Shown: one piece after another, positions 54,131 to 63,393 of the stretch
Layout: every line of letters begins with the position of its first letter
Numbering within the stretch: position 1 is the stretch's first letter
Source: Streptomyces sp. MspMP-M5
GTDB lineage: Bacteria; Actinomycetota; Actinomycetes; Streptomycetales; Streptomycetaceae
Assembly (NCBI RefSeq): GCF_000373585.1
Contig: NZ_KB891854.1
Location: 1 to 64,000 of the forward strand
DNA: 64,000 bases
Reading direction: 5' to 3'
Translations under genes and position numbers: made by a program
The notes under the pieces: generated by a model
The model's database searches: none
Told to the model about the DNA's origin: nothing
The model's input: only the letters and a program-made list of their open reading frames with translations

Positions 54131-55197
54131 TCACAGGCTCAGTTCCGGGTGGAGGTCCTTCATCCGCACCACCTGGCGGCCAGGGCGGCAGCGCGAGCCC
54201 CCCGAGGGTGAAGCCCAGCAGCACCGCGCCGCCCTGCCGTACGGGCGCCAGGCCGCCGCCCGTGATGAGCCGACGCAGCCCCTCGACGACGTAACTCATC
54301 GGCAGGAAGGGGTGGATGGCCCCGAAGAAGCCCGGGCTGGTCTCCACCGGACAGGTGCCGCCCGCCGACGTCAGCTGGAGCATCAGCAGCGCCAGGACGA
54401 GAAGCCGGCCGACCCGAACTTCGCGTTCAGCCACTGCACGAGCGCCGAGAAGCAGCCCGTGACCAGGACCAGGAAGCCGATCGTGCCGGCCGCCCGGGCC
54501 ATCTGGAGGCCGAGCGCGAAGTGCAGCACGGCCATCGGCGCGGCCGTCTGGAGCACCCCGATGCCGAACACCGGCAGCCAACCGGACAGCGCCACCCGCC
54601 AGGAGGGCGCGCCCATCGCCGGCGCCCTCCGGTTGAGCGGCGGGATCAGCATGTACGCCACCATCGCGCCGACCCACAGGGACAGCGGGATGAAATACGG
54701 GGCGAACCCGGTGCCGTAGTGGGCGCCTTGTGGGCCGAACCGGACGCCGGCCGCACCGGGTCGGACATGACCAGGGTGCGCGCGTCGCGGTCCTTCCTGC
54801 CGTAGTCAGGGATCTGCCGCGCCCCGTCGTGCAGTCCGCCGGCCAGCTGCGCGGAGCCGTCGGAGAGCTTGAACATCCCGCCGTCCAGCGTCTGCGCGCC
54901 GTCCTTGAGGCGGCCGACGCCGGCATCCAGGTCGGTCATCCCGGAGGCGGCGCGGCCGGTGCCGTCGTGCAGCTGCCGGGCCCCGGCGCCCAGCCGGTCC
55001 GCCCTGGCCGCCAACTGGGCGTTGCCCGCGGCCGGTTGGCGGGCTCCCGCGGATACCTTGTGCGCGCCTTCGTTGAGGTCGTTGATCTTCCGCGCCGCGG
55101 CGTCCATGTCGGCGCCGAGGGTCGGGCCGTGCGCGGCCAGTTCGGAGGCGAGGGAGTGCAGGGCGTCCAGGTCCCGGCTGAACCGCCCGGCGCTGGA
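54131..55197 (-). pseudogene. YhgE/Pip-type membrane protein, C-terminal remnant with frameshifts
   Basis: Fragments in three frames reconstruct the C-terminal part of a YhgE/Pip (ABC-2-like) membrane protein. First come tail-fibre-like heptads such as DGGMFKLSDGSAQLAGGLHDGA and DARTLVMSDPVRP, then membrane segments (MVAYMLIPPLNRRA, WLPVFGIGVLQTAAPMAVLHF, FLVLVTGCFSALVQWLNAKFG), then LVLALLMLQLTSAGGTCPVE and FHPFLPMSY-like FLPMSYVVEGLRRLI, and last RQVVRMKDLHPELSL. Single-base indels are needed near 54721, 54402 and 54180. The N-terminal half is missing, deleted together with most of the adjacent ATPase gene. Confidence 0.85.
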
Positions 55198-55415
55198 CAG
55201 CGGCAGCCCGCCGACCTCGGCGGTGCCCGCGGCGGGCCGCATCGCCCGGTGAGCGCCGGCAGCAGGCGCGTCCGCCCGGAGCCCGACGGGCCGTGCACGG
55301 CGATCAGCGCGGCCGGCTGCGCGGCCACGTCGATGTCCCGGAAAGCCCATCCGCGGGGGCCTCGACCCCGAATCCCGCGGCCGTGACCGCCGCCCCCGTG
55401 CGGGGTGCTGTCCAC
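55198..55415 (-). pseudogene. ABC transporter ATP-binding protein, N-terminal remnant
   Basis: From GTG 55415 the sequence encodes the start of an ABC ATPase: VDSTPHG, GWAFRDIDVAAQPAALIAVHGPSGSGRT (Walker A with R for K) and LLPALTG, then, after a frameshift near 55245, GTAEVGGLPL. A second frameshift lies between codons ~10 and 30 (the alternative frame reads AAVTAAGFGVEAP). There is no Walker B or signature motif; the sequence runs directly into the middle of the YhgE-like remnant, so a deletion joined the two genes. Confidence 0.82.
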
Positions 55416-55430
55416 GAACCCCTCTTGTGC

Positions 55431-55440
55431 TGACTGGTCA
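55431..55440. promoter_or_regulatory. TGAC-TG-GTCA operator-like palindrome
   Basis: TGACTGGTCA, flanked by TGC and TGCA, lies 16 bases upstream of the GTG of the ATPase remnant, where a TetR operator would be expected. It may be the surviving binding site of the adjacent TetR protein. Confidence 0.5.
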
Positions 55441-55644
55441 GTGCAAAGTAGGGAGCCCCTCCCGCCCTCCGCAAAGGGTTCCCCGGAATTGCGCGAAAAC
55501 CCGTTCCGGTTCCCTGCCCGATGTCCGCTTTTCCGGCAAAACCGCAGGTCAGGGCCGATTGTCAGTGGTGTGCCGCACGATGGGTGCATACGGTCCGCAT
55601 CGGCACGCCGGTCCCAACCGCCGTGCGACGACAGGAGGTTCGTC

Positions 55645-56159
55645 ATGGCAGCTCGTCCCGCCGCGGGCAGCTCCGCTGCGTACGGTCCCCCGAGCGATGT
55701 CCACCCCGTCCTGCGCCGGGCGGCCGCGCCGCCCCCCGCCCTCGACCTGCTCGCCAAGGCCCAGCACGGTCTCGACGAGGCCGCGACCCTGCAATCCGCC
55801 AACGAACGCTTCGCCACCGCCCATCTGGCCGCGCTGCGCGCCGCGGCCGCGGTCCTCGCCGTGCGCGGCCGGCCGGAGCCCACCGCGCGCCGCCGGAAGA
55901 CCATCCGGAGCGCCTGGGAGGTGCTCCCCGAGGTCGCTCCCGAACTCGCCGAGTGGAGCGCCCTGTTCGCCTCCGGCGCCGACCGCCGACCGCCGGGCCC
56001 GGGCCGAGGCCGGCATGGCCGGCGCGGCAAGCCGGCGCGGCAAGCCGGCGCGACGCCGACGACCTCCTGCGGGACGCCGGGATGTTCCTCCGCCTCGTCG
56101 AGCGGATACTCCGGCTCCAGCCGGTGCTGCCGCCGCAGCGGGTCGAGCGGGCCGGCTGA
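55645..56159 (+). pseudogene. HEPN-like (SAV_6107-type) gene broken by two tandem duplications
   Basis: ATG 55645 has AGGAGG upstream and opens MAARPAAGSSAAYGPPSDV; a helical HEPN-like core follows (LDLLAKAQHGLDEAATLQSANERFATAHLAAL, EVLPEVAPELAEWSALFASGADRR). At 55981-55994 the 7-base GACCGCC is duplicated, shifting the frame; at 56023-56048 a 13-base unit is duplicated, shifting it again. Removing one copy of each restores ADRRARAEAGMAGAASRRD and the conserved end DADDLLRDAGMFLRLVERILRL to the TGA at 56157-56159. As written, the product would run in the wrong frame to 56226. The family name is from memory. Confidence 0.8.
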
Positions 56160-56265
56160 CGGCCCGCACCTCCGGCGGCGCGCGGGCCGGGCGAGGCACC
56201 CGGCGGAATACGGAATAGGGTGGTGAACGACTGGATGTTCTTGCCCCGCCGAGGAGCCACCCACC

Positions 56266-57021
56266 GTGTCTGACCCGCTGCGCCCGCGCGCCTCCCTTCG
56301 TACCGCCGTGGTCTGGGACGTCCTCAAGGACGCCCTGGAGCGCCGGGTCAAGGCCGCCGGGCGCGACGCCCTGGACGTCCTCGACACCGGCGGCGGCAGC
56401 GGCAACTTCGCCGTCCCGGTGGCCCGCCTCGGCCACCGCGTCACCGTCGTCGACCCCAGCCCCAACGCCCTCTTCGCCCTGGAGCGCCGGGCCGCCGAGG
56501 CCGGGGTCGCCGACCGCATCCGCGGCGTCCAGGGCGACGCCCACGGCCTGTTCCAGGTCGTCGAGCGCGGCGGCTACGACGCGGTGCTCTGCCACGGCGT
56601 GCTGGAGTACGTCGACGACCCCGCCGAGGGCCTGCGCAACGCCGTCGGCGCCCTGCGCCCCGCCGGCACCCTCAGCCTGCTCGCCGCCGGCCTGGGCGGG
56701 GCGGTCCTCGCCCGCGCCCTGGCGGGCCACTTCACCGAGGCCCGCCGGGCCCTCACCGACCCGGCCGGCCGCTGGGGCGAGGGCGACCCGGTGCCCCGCC
56801 GGTTCACCGCCGAGCAGCTCACCGACCTGGTCACCGCCAGCGGCCTCCAGGTCGGCGCGGTGCACGGCGTACGGATCTTCGCCGACCTGGTCCCCGGCGT
56901 CCTGGTCGACACCGAGCCCGGCGCCATGGACGCTCTGCTGAAGCTGGAGACCGCCGCGGCGGAACAACCCGCGTTCCACTCCGTCGCCACCCAGCTGCAC
57001 GTCCTCGCCGAGCGCGACTGA
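56266..57021 (+). CDS. Class I SAM-dependent methyltransferase
   Basis: 251-residue methyltransferase of the UbiE/SmtA type. The SAM-binding motif I is VLDTGGGSGNFAVPVARLGH, motif II region VTVVDPSPNALFALERRA, and motif III YDAVLCHGVLEYVDDPAEGLRN. The C-terminal half (FTAEQLTDLVTASGLQVGAVHGVRIFADLVPG) is close to that of tRNA cmo5U-like or related small-molecule methyltransferases. Substrate is unknown. GTG 56266 is taken. The 430 bases that follow hold only the promoter of the next gene. Confidence 0.88.
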   Translation: MSDPLRPRASLRTAVVWDVLKDALERRVKAAGRDALDVLDTGGGSGNFAVPVARLGHRVTVVDPSPNALFALERRAAEAGVADRIRGVQGDAHGLFQVVERGGYDAVLCHGVLEYVDDPAEGLRNAVGALRPAGTLSLLAAGLGGAVLARALAGHFTEARRALTDPAGRWGEGDPVPRRFTAEQLTDLVTASGLQVGAVHGVRIFADLVPGVLVDTEPGAMDALLKLETAAAEQPAFHSVATQLHVLAERD

Positions 57022-57371
57022 CCGGCCGCGCGGCCGCCCGCCCCCGGCGCGACCGCTCCCGACCGCACCCGACTCCGTACCGCCCGTGGGCCCCGCCTCG
57101 GCGGGCCGTGCGGTGCAGCCGCACCGGCGCGCCCAGGAGCACGGCCGTCGCGGACGGGGGCGGCGGGCCGCGCGGGAGCACCGTCGAGGCGACCGGGCGA
57201 TGCCCGCGAGCACCGCGTGCGGTCGGCCACAGGCCACCCGAACAGCCGCTTCGCCCCGTATGATCGGGGTACCACGTTCCGGCATGACGGACAGGCGGGT
57301 GGGGAATGCAGCCAGCATCACCACCGCGCAGCCGCGGCGGTGCGGACGGTGAAGTGGCGTAGAGGGGCGGG

Positions 57372-57400
57372 TTTCACGGGGGCGATTCCCTGCCTATCCT
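57372..57400 (+). promoter_or_regulatory. Promoter of the DUF3040 gene
   Basis: -35 TTTCAC (57372-57377), a 17-base spacer and -10 TATCCT (57395-57400), 50 bases before the DUF3040 start. The rest of the gap 57022-57371 shows a CCCC-GTATGATC-GGGG segment near 57255 but no supported gene. Confidence 0.55.
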
Positions 57401-57450
57401 GAAAGGGCCGCACCCGGTCGCCCCCCGCGACCGACGAGTAGGAGGACTCC

Positions 57451-57852
57451 GTGCCGCTCTCGGAGCACGAGCAGCGCATGCTCGAGCAAATGGAGCGAGC
57501 GCTGTACGCCGAAGATCCCAAGTTCGCGACAGCGCTTGAGGGAAGCGGGCTGCGTACGTACACCCGGCGACGGGTCTACCAAGCGGTCGCGGGCTTCCTG
57601 GTGGGTATCGGCCTGCTCATGGCCGGCATGGTCGCGCAGCAGATCTGGTGGGTCAGCATCGTCGGCTTCCTCGTCATGCTGGGCTGCGCCGTCCTGGCCG
57701 TCACCGGCTGGCGCAAGGCCCCCAAGCCCGGTGAGCGCGCTGCGCGCCCGGCCGAGACGCAGGCCCGCCGCCAGGTCAGGCCGCGCCGTTCGATGATGGA
57801 CCGCATCGAGGACCGCTGGCAGCGCCGCCGCGACGAGCAGCAGGGCCACTGA
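57451..57852 (+). CDS. DUF3040 membrane protein
   Basis: 133-residue actinobacterial protein. It starts PLSEHEQRMLEQMERALYAEDPKFA, the conserved DUF3040 N-terminus, then two hydrophobic helices (YQAVAGFLVGIGLLMAGMVA and VSIVGFLVMLGCAVLAVTGW), and a basic cytoplasmic tail ending RWQRRRDEQQGH. Genes of this family sit beside the cell-division cluster in many actinobacteria; the function is unknown. GTG 57451 has TAGGAGGA well placed. Confidence 0.9.
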   Translation: MPLSEHEQRMLEQMERALYAEDPKFATALEGSGLRTYTRRRVYQAVAGFLVGIGLLMAGMVAQQIWWVSIVGFLVMLGCAVLAVTGWRKAPKPGERAARPAETQARRQVRPRRSMMDRIEDRWQRRRDEQQGH

Positions 57853-58297
57853 CCGGCGCCCCCGAAGCCCCCGCTCCGGTGCCCGACGCGTTTTCCTTCT
57901 CCGATTCCGCGGCATGGATCCGGCCAATTTTTTCGGCCTCGGCGACGGGCTGACGGCTGCTTGGTGATCGCTTGATGGCCGATTTCGGGGGTCTCGGACG
58001 CGGGGTCTCAGGGCGCGGGCCGCGGGTCTGGGCCGTGGGCCTGGGTCTGGCTCCGGTGATCGACTTACGGCTGTCGTGCCTTGCGAGGTGCGAGGTTGCG
58101 GGGTGCGGGGTGCCCGGCGTCCCTTCGTCTGACGTGCCCCGAATCCGTGATGCGGCCTCGCATGTCCGTGGGCGGCCCCCGAGGGTTCGGGGACCGCACC
58201 GTCATTCCGTGTCGTGCCTCTCACGTTCTTCCAGGCATCCCGCTTGCGTTCTTCCAGGCACCCCGCGCCCCCATGCCGCCGCAGGCACCCGCCTCGC
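57853..58297. other. 445-base convergent intergenic region
   Basis: No gene is supported between DUF3040 and the transglutaminase. The composition is GC-rich with short G-T runs. An imperfect direct repeat, GTTCTTCCAGGCATCCCGC and GTTCTTCCAGGCACCCCGC, occurs near 58225-58270. A TTTTTT run at about 57929 could serve as a terminator end for DUF3040, though no clear stem precedes it. Confidence 0.5.
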
Positions 58298-60724
58298 CTA
58301 CGTCCGTTCGCCGCGCCGCCACCCCGCCGTGCGCAGTGCGGCCGTCGCGCGCCGGGCCATGACCGCCGGGCGGCTGTTCCGGCAGCGCAGGCGGAGGGCC
58401 GACGTTCGTGCCGCCCAGGCGTGGCGGAGTCGGGCCGCCGAGCGCGGGGCGAACTGCGCCCGGAGTCGCAGGGACCGCGGCGCCCCGTCCCGGAGGCCGG
58501 CCTGGACCTGCCGGACGTCGGCGGCGAGCCCGGCCGCCGGGGCCGGTCGCGGGGCGTACAGGACCTGTTCGACCGCCGTGGCGACGCGTCGGGCGGCGGC
58601 CGCGGCGTCGGGTCGCAGTTCCCCGATGCGAATGATCCGGGCCGCGGCCGTGCGCGGTGTCAGCGACTCGTCCGGGAAGATCCCGAAGTCCCAACCGGTG
58701 TCCAGCAGCTCCTGCCAGGCGGCGAGGGTGCCCGCCGCGGCGTCACCGCCCGGGCCGCCGGCCAGCCGGCGGGCGCGGACCCGGCTCCGCCACAGCACCG
58801 GCGCCGCGGGCAGTGCCACGATCAGCAGCGCGGCGAGGACGACGGCCGCGAGCGTCCAGGGCGAGGGCCCGCCGCCCGGCGAACCGGCCGTCGGCACTGG
58901 GGGAGCGGCCGCGCAGTCCGCCCCCGAGTCCGCCCGGTGGTCGCCGGCGCCGCAGGACGGGATCGCGGACGGGCCGGTGGAGGGCACCGCGGACGGCGCC
59001 GGTGCGTGCTCGGGGCCGGTGGAGCCCGGCGTCTGCGAGGTGTCCGGGTAGGCGTAGTCCGGGACGCTGCCGCGGCTCGGGGTCGGCTCGAAGCGCGTCC
59101 AGCCGACGCCCTGGAAGTACAGCTCGGGCCAGGCGTGCGCGTCCTTCAGGCCCACCGACGTGGTGCCGTCGGGCTGCCGGGTGCCGGGGGTGAAGCCGAC
59201 CGCCACCCGGGCGGGGATGCCCAGCGTGCGGGCCATCGCCGCCATGGAGAACGAGAAGTGGACGCAGAAGCCCTCCTTGTCGTGCAGGAAGCGGGCGATC
59301 GCCTCGGTGCCGCTGCCGGCCCGGACCTCGGTGTTGTAGGTGAAGCCGCCGTAGAGCGCGAACCAGTCCTGGAGCTTGACCGCCTTGTCGTAGGCGGTGC
59401 GGGCGCCGCGGGTGACCTGGCGGGCGGTGGTGCGGACGACCGGGGGGAGCGAGGCCGGCACCTTGGTGTACTCGCGCTGCAGCGCGGCGGGCGGCGGCGG
59501 GGCCGAGGCCAGCTGGCGGGCGGTGGGCCGGACCTGGAGGCTCTCGGCCTGGTACTGGAGGCCGTGGGTGTTCTGCCCGCGGTCGCCGACCAGGGTGCGG
59601 CCCTCGGGCTCGAACCGCCAGCGGCCGGGGATGTCCACCTTGGCCGCCGGATAGGGGAGCGGCAGCCAGTTCTGCGCGTACCACTGGGCGGTGGACAGGG
59701 AGGTGTTGATCCGGGTGACGGGCACGTCGGGACTGAGGCCGGGCGGTCGCGGCAGCTCGGTGGGGACATCGGTGACGGTGCGCTCGGAGGGTTTCCACGC
59801 CGTGCCGTCGAACTGGTCCAGGGCGACGATCCGCAGATACATCTCACGGGTGTCGAGGGCGGTCGTGCGGTAGTTGAGGACCTCGCGGTCCTCGGGTTGG
59901 TTGAGGCTGTCCTGGAGCGAGACCAGGGGGTTGACCGCCGAGATGGTGCCGCCCCCGCCGGCCGGGCCCTCGCCGGCGGCGTTCGGGCCGAGCAGCCCGC
60001 CGTCCAGGGACGGCAGCACGGCGGGCACCAGCAGCGCGACGCCCAGCGACAGCGCGCCGATCCGGCGGCCCCGGCGGATCGGCACCGGACCGTCGCGGCG
60101 CTCTCCCGGCCGGCCCGCGCCCGCGGACGGACTGCCGAACACCCGGCCCCACTGGGTGAGCCGGTCGCGGCCCTCGGCGAGCAGGAGCAGCAGATAGCCG
60201 GCGGCCGCCACGACGAACCACAGCCAGCCCGAGCCGCCCTGGGACAGCCCCGCCGCCACGGAGTACAGCGCGAGCAGCGGCAGCCCCGCGGGCGCGGCGC
60301 TGCGGTAGGTGACCGCCAGCGCGTCCACGACCAGGCCGATCAGCAGTACCCCGGAGACCAGCAGCAGCCGGATGCCGGGGGTGACCGGGGCCGGGACGGC
60401 GTACCGGCCGACGTCCCGGACGCCGGCGTGCGCCAGGTCGGCGAGGGCGGTGACGGCGTCCGGGCCCGGCAGCAGCCCGACGATCGCCTGGCCGCGGGCG
60501 AACACCACGGTGAGCAGCAGGACGGCGGCCAGCGCCTGGACGCCGACGGTCAGCGGCCGGGCCAGCGGGATCCGCCGGGCCAGCGCGCCCACCCCCGTCA
60601 CCAGCGCCAGCAGCAGCGCCGCCTGGAACATCCAGGTGACCGGGTCCACCAGCGGCAGCAGCGCACCCCCGGCGCACAGCGTCGCCACCATCGCGCACAG
60701 CGCAAGCCGCGCCCGCCCGCTCAT
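58298..60724 (-). CDS. Transglutaminase-like membrane protein (TgpA family)
   Basis: 808 residues. About six membrane helices in the first ~240 residues lead to a periplasmic-type extracellular domain with a transglutaminase core: catalytic cysteine in DKEGFCVHFSFSMAAMARTLGIPARVAVGF, histidine in LKDAHAWPELYFQG, and the acid in the following beta segment. A last membrane helix (WTLAAVVLAALLIVALPAAPVLW) and a cytoplasmic DUF4129-like tail (AWQELLDTGWDFGIFPDESLTPRTAA) follow. ATG 60724 overlaps the DUF58 stop (ATGA), so it is the third gene of the MoxR-DUF58-TgpA operon. The substrate is unknown. Confidence 0.92.
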   Translation of the reverse strand: MSGRARLALCAMVATLCAGGALLPLVDPVTWMFQAALLLALVTGVGALARRIPLARPLTVGVQALAAVLLLTVVFARGQAIVGLLPGPDAVTALADLAHAGVRDVGRYAVPAPVTPGIRLLLVSGVLLIGLVVDALAVTYRSAAPAGLPLLALYSVAAGLSQGGSGWLWFVVAAAGYLLLLLAEGRDRLTQWGRVFGSPSAGAGRPGERRDGPVPIRRGRRIGALSLGVALLVPAVLPSLDGGLLGPNAAGEGPAGGGGTISAVNPLVSLQDSLNQPEDREVLNYRTTALDTREMYLRIVALDQFDGTAWKPSERTVTDVPTELPRPPGLSPDVPVTRINTSLSTAQWYAQNWLPLPYPAAKVDIPGRWRFEPEGRTLVGDRGQNTHGLQYQAESLQVRPTARQLASAPPPPAALQREYTKVPASLPPVVRTTARQVTRGARTAYDKAVKLQDWFALYGGFTYNTEVRAGSGTEAIARFLHDKEGFCVHFSFSMAAMARTLGIPARVAVGFTPGTRQPDGTTSVGLKDAHAWPELYFQGVGWTRFEPTPSRGSVPDYAYPDTSQTPGSTGPEHAPAPSAVPSTGPSAIPSCGAGDHRADSGADCAAAPPVPTAGSPGGGPSPWTLAAVVLAALLIVALPAAPVLWRSRVRARRLAGGPGGDAAAGTLAAWQELLDTGWDFGIFPDESLTPRTAAARIIRIGELRPDAAAAARRVATAVEQVLYAPRPAPAAGLAADVRQVQAGLRDGAPRSLRLRAQFAPRSAARLRHAWAARTSALRLRCRNSRPAVMARRATAALRTAGWRRGERT

Positions 60725-62115
60725 GCCGAGCCCCCGTTTCGTCCGGGGCCGCCGTCTCCGCTGCGGCCCGGGGCCGCCCCGGCCGTGGCGGCCGGCGTAG
60801 CCCCCGCCCGGTCAGCGGCCCGCCACAGATCGGCCAGCGCGGCGCCGGGCGCCACCGGCAGCGCCGTCCAGCCGGCCTCGCGCAGCATCCGCAGCCGCTC
60901 GCCGACCGGCGCCCCGCCGCGGGAGAGGTGGATACCGCCCGGCCCCCGGGACCAGGCGTCGGCGTCCAGCACGAAGGCGACCGCGGTGGCGCTGCGCCGG
61001 CGGATCCGTCCGGCCAGCGCCGCCTGTTCCTCGTCCAGCTCGCCGAAGAAGGCGACCAGCAGTCCTTCCGTGCCGCCGCGCAGCGCGTCGTACGCCGCGG
61101 CGAGGCCCTCCTCGGCGGAGTGCTCCACTACGGCCAGCGCGTCCAGCAGCAGGCCCCCCGCGTCGGCGGCCTCGCCGGCGCCCGCGAAGCCGCCGCCCTC
61201 CGGGCCGGGCACCGTGCGGCCGGTGTCCGTCAGCAGCCGCACCGAGAAGCCCCGCTCCAGCAGGTGCAGGGCGACCGAGGCGGCGCCGGCCACCGCCCAC
61301 TCGAAGCCGGAGTCGGGGCCCGTGCCCTCGTGGGCGACGGCCCGGGTGTCGAGCAGGACGGTGCAGCGCGTCTTCTGCGGCTGCTCCTCGCGACGGACCA
61401 TCAGTTCGCCGTGGCGCGCGGTGGAGCGCCAGTGGACCCGGCGCAGGTCGTCGCCGTGGCGGTAGCCGCGCGGGATGATGTCGTCCTCGCCGGCCAGCGC
61501 GAGCGACCGCCGGTGGCCGTCGCCGTACCCGGCGGCCTCGCCGGCCAGTCGGACCGGCGGCAGCGGCTCGACGCGGGGCACCACCGTCAGGGTGTCGAAC
61601 GTGCTGAAGGACCGGGTCAGCTCGCACATCCCGAACGGGTCGGAAAGGCGCAGCTGCAGCGGCCCCAGCGGATAGCGGCCGCGCAGGTCGGAGCGGACGC
61701 GGTAGGACACCTCGCGGTGCCCGCCGGGCTCGACGCGGTCCAGGACGAAGCGCGGCCGGGGCCCGAGGACGTAGGGGACCCGGTCCTGGAGCATCAGCAC
61801 GCCGGTCGGCAGCCGGGCCACGTTCTCCACCCGGAGCCGGACCCGGGCCTCGGCCGCGGCCGGCACCCGGGCGGGCGCGAGTGTGCGGCTGCCCGCGACG
61901 CGGTAACGGGTGCGGTACAGCACCAGGACGCACACCAGCGGCAGCGCCGCCAGCAGCAGCCCGACCCGCAGCAGATCCGCCTGCCCCAGGAGATACGCGC
62001 AGGCCGCGGCGGCCACTCCGGCCGCCAGGAACGACCGGCCGCGGGTCGTCAGTCCCGCGAGCGCGGCGCGCAGCCCGCCCGGCTCGGGCGTCCCGGTGCT
62101 CCCCCCGCCGGACAT
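60721..62115 (-). CDS. DUF58 protein of the MoxR-associated system
   Basis: 464 residues. Two adjacent membrane helices near residues 25-70 (SFLAAGVAAAACAYLLG, VGLLLAALPLVCVLVLY) anchor a beta-rich domain and the diagnostic DUF58 block EDDIIPRGYRHGDDLRRVHWRSTARHGELMVRREEQ, which resembles the start of a von Willebrand A fold. ATG 62115 shares a base with the MoxR stop (TGATG), and the end overlaps the TgpA start, so all three are coupled. The family acts with MoxR ATPases, presumably in assembly of an envelope complex. Confidence 0.92.
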   Translation of the reverse strand: MSGGGSTGTPEPGGLRAALAGLTTRGRSFLAAGVAAAACAYLLGQADLLRVGLLLAALPLVCVLVLYRTRYRVAGSRTLAPARVPAAAEARVRLRVENVARLPTGVLMLQDRVPYVLGPRPRFVLDRVEPGGHREVSYRVRSDLRGRYPLGPLQLRLSDPFGMCELTRSFSTFDTLTVVPRVEPLPPVRLAGEAAGYGDGHRRSLALAGEDDIIPRGYRHGDDLRRVHWRSTARHGELMVRREEQPQKTRCTVLLDTRAVAHEGTGPDSGFEWAVAGAASVALHLLERGFSVRLLTDTGRTVPGPEGGGFAGAGEAADAGGLLLDALAVVEHSAEEGLAAAYDALRGGTEGLLVAFFGELDEEQAALAGRIRRRSATAVAFVLDADAWSRGPGGIHLSRGGAPVGERLRMLREAGWTALPVAPGAALADLWRAADRAGATPAATAGAAPGRSGDGGPGRNGGSA

Positions 62116-63140
62116 CACAACCCCCGGGCGCCGGGCGGCTGCTGGCCGCGAACGGGCTGCCGCCACTGCGGGGCGGACGGGTCGGGCACCGGTGTGCGCT
62201 GCACGATCTCCAGCACCACCTGCTCGGCCGTGCGGCGGCTCAACTGGGCCTGCGCGGTGGGCAGCAGACGGTGCGCGAGCACCGCCACCGCCAGCGACTG
62301 GACGTCGTCCGGGAGCGCGAACTCCCGCCCGGCCATGGCCGCCGCGGCCTTCGCCGCGCGCAGCAGATGCAGGGTGGCCCGCGGTGAGGCGCCGAGCCGC
62401 AGATCGGGGTGGCTGCGGGTGGCCGCGACGAGGTCGACGGCGTACCGGCGGACGGCCTCGGCGACGTGGACGGTGCGCACCGCCTCGGTCAGCCGCACGA
62501 TCTCGTGGGCGTGCGCCACCGGACGCAGATCGTCCAACGGGGAGGTGCCGCCGTGCACGTCGAGCATCCGCAGCTCGGCCGCCGGGCTGGGGTAGCCGAT
62601 CGACACCCGGGCCATGAAGCGGTCCCGCTGGGCCTCCGGGAGCGGGTAGGTGCCCTCCATCTCGACCGGGTTCTGCGTCGCGACGACCATGAAGGGGCGG
62701 GGCAGGTCGTAGGTCTGCCCGTCCATGGTGACCTGGTGCTCCTCCATGGACTCCAGGAGCGCGGACTGGGTCTTGGGGGAGGCGCGGTTGATCTCGTCGC
62801 CGATCACGATCTGGGCGAAGATCGCGCCGGGCTTGAACTCGAAGTCCTGCCGCTGCTGGTCGTAGACGCTGACGCCGGTGATGTCGGACGGCAGCAGATC
62901 GGGGGTGAACTGGATGCGCCGCACCGAGCAGTCGACGGACCGGGCCAGCGCCTTGGCGAGCATCGTCTTGCCGACGCCGGGCACGTCCTCGATGAGCAGG
63001 TGCCCCTCTGCCAGCAGGACGGTCAGCGCGAGCCGTACGACCTCCGGCTTGCCCTCGATCACGCCCTCCACGGACCGGTGCACCCGCCCGGCGGTGGTGG
63101 TCAGATCGGCAAGGCTCGCTCGTTCGTCATACGTCGTCAC
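62115..63140 (-). CDS. MoxR-family AAA+ ATPase
   Basis: 341-residue AAA+ chaperone. Walker A is EDVPGVGKTMLAKALA, Walker B QIVIGDEINRASPKTQSALLE, sensor 1 MVVATQNPVEMEGTYPLPEAQRDRF (arginine finger), and the lid is SHPDLRLGASPRATLHLLRAAKA with the GASPRA sensor 2. GTG 63140 has GAGGAGGG before it; the longer frame to 63311 includes non-conserved sequence. It heads the three-gene operon with DUF58 and TgpA. By family it remodels a target protein or cofactor complex; the client here is unknown. Confidence 0.94.
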   Translation of the reverse strand: MTTYDERASLADLTTTAGRVHRSVEGVIEGKPEVVRLALTVLLAEGHLLIEDVPGVGKTMLAKALARSVDCSVRRIQFTPDLLPSDITGVSVYDQQRQDFEFKPGAIFAQIVIGDEINRASPKTQSALLESMEEHQVTMDGQTYDLPRPFMVVATQNPVEMEGTYPLPEAQRDRFMARVSIGYPSPAAELRMLDVHGGTSPLDDLRPVAHAHEIVRLTEAVRTVHVAEAVRRYAVDLVAATRSHPDLRLGASPRATLHLLRAAKAAAAMAGREFALPDDVQSLAVAVLAHRLLPTAQAQLSRRTAEQVVLEIVQRTPVPDPSAPQWRQPVRGQQPPGARGL

Positions 63141-63354
63141 TCGGCCCTCCTCGGCCCGTCGACGGGTGGCCGACGCCCCCTCGACGGACCCGGTCCTCCC
63201 CGCGCGCATCCCGCCCGGCTCGGGCCGGGGCGATGTCACGTAGGCATTCTGGCCGCCCGCGCGGCCTCGCGTCATGGCCTGTGGACAACTCACACCCTTC
63301 GAGTCCGACAAACCAGAAGAATCCGGCGAAGCGGTCGCAGGGGAGGAGAAGCAA

Positions 63355-63387
63355 ACGGGACCCGCCGCCCATCGCGGCAGGTCCCGT
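63355..63387 (-). terminator. Terminator after carbonic anhydrase
   Basis: ACGGGACC (63355-63362) pairs with GGTCCCGT (63380-63387), with an inner GCCGC/GCGGC pairing (63364-63368/63374-63378). It is downstream of the leftward carbonic anhydrase gene and upstream of moxR. Confidence 0.7.
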
Positions 63388-63393
63388 CCCAGG

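Noticed and set aside
57022..57371. A possible small gene around 57086-57352
   Set aside because: The predicted product is Arg/Ala-rich without motifs, lacks a ribosome-binding site and overlaps the promoter region of DUF3040.
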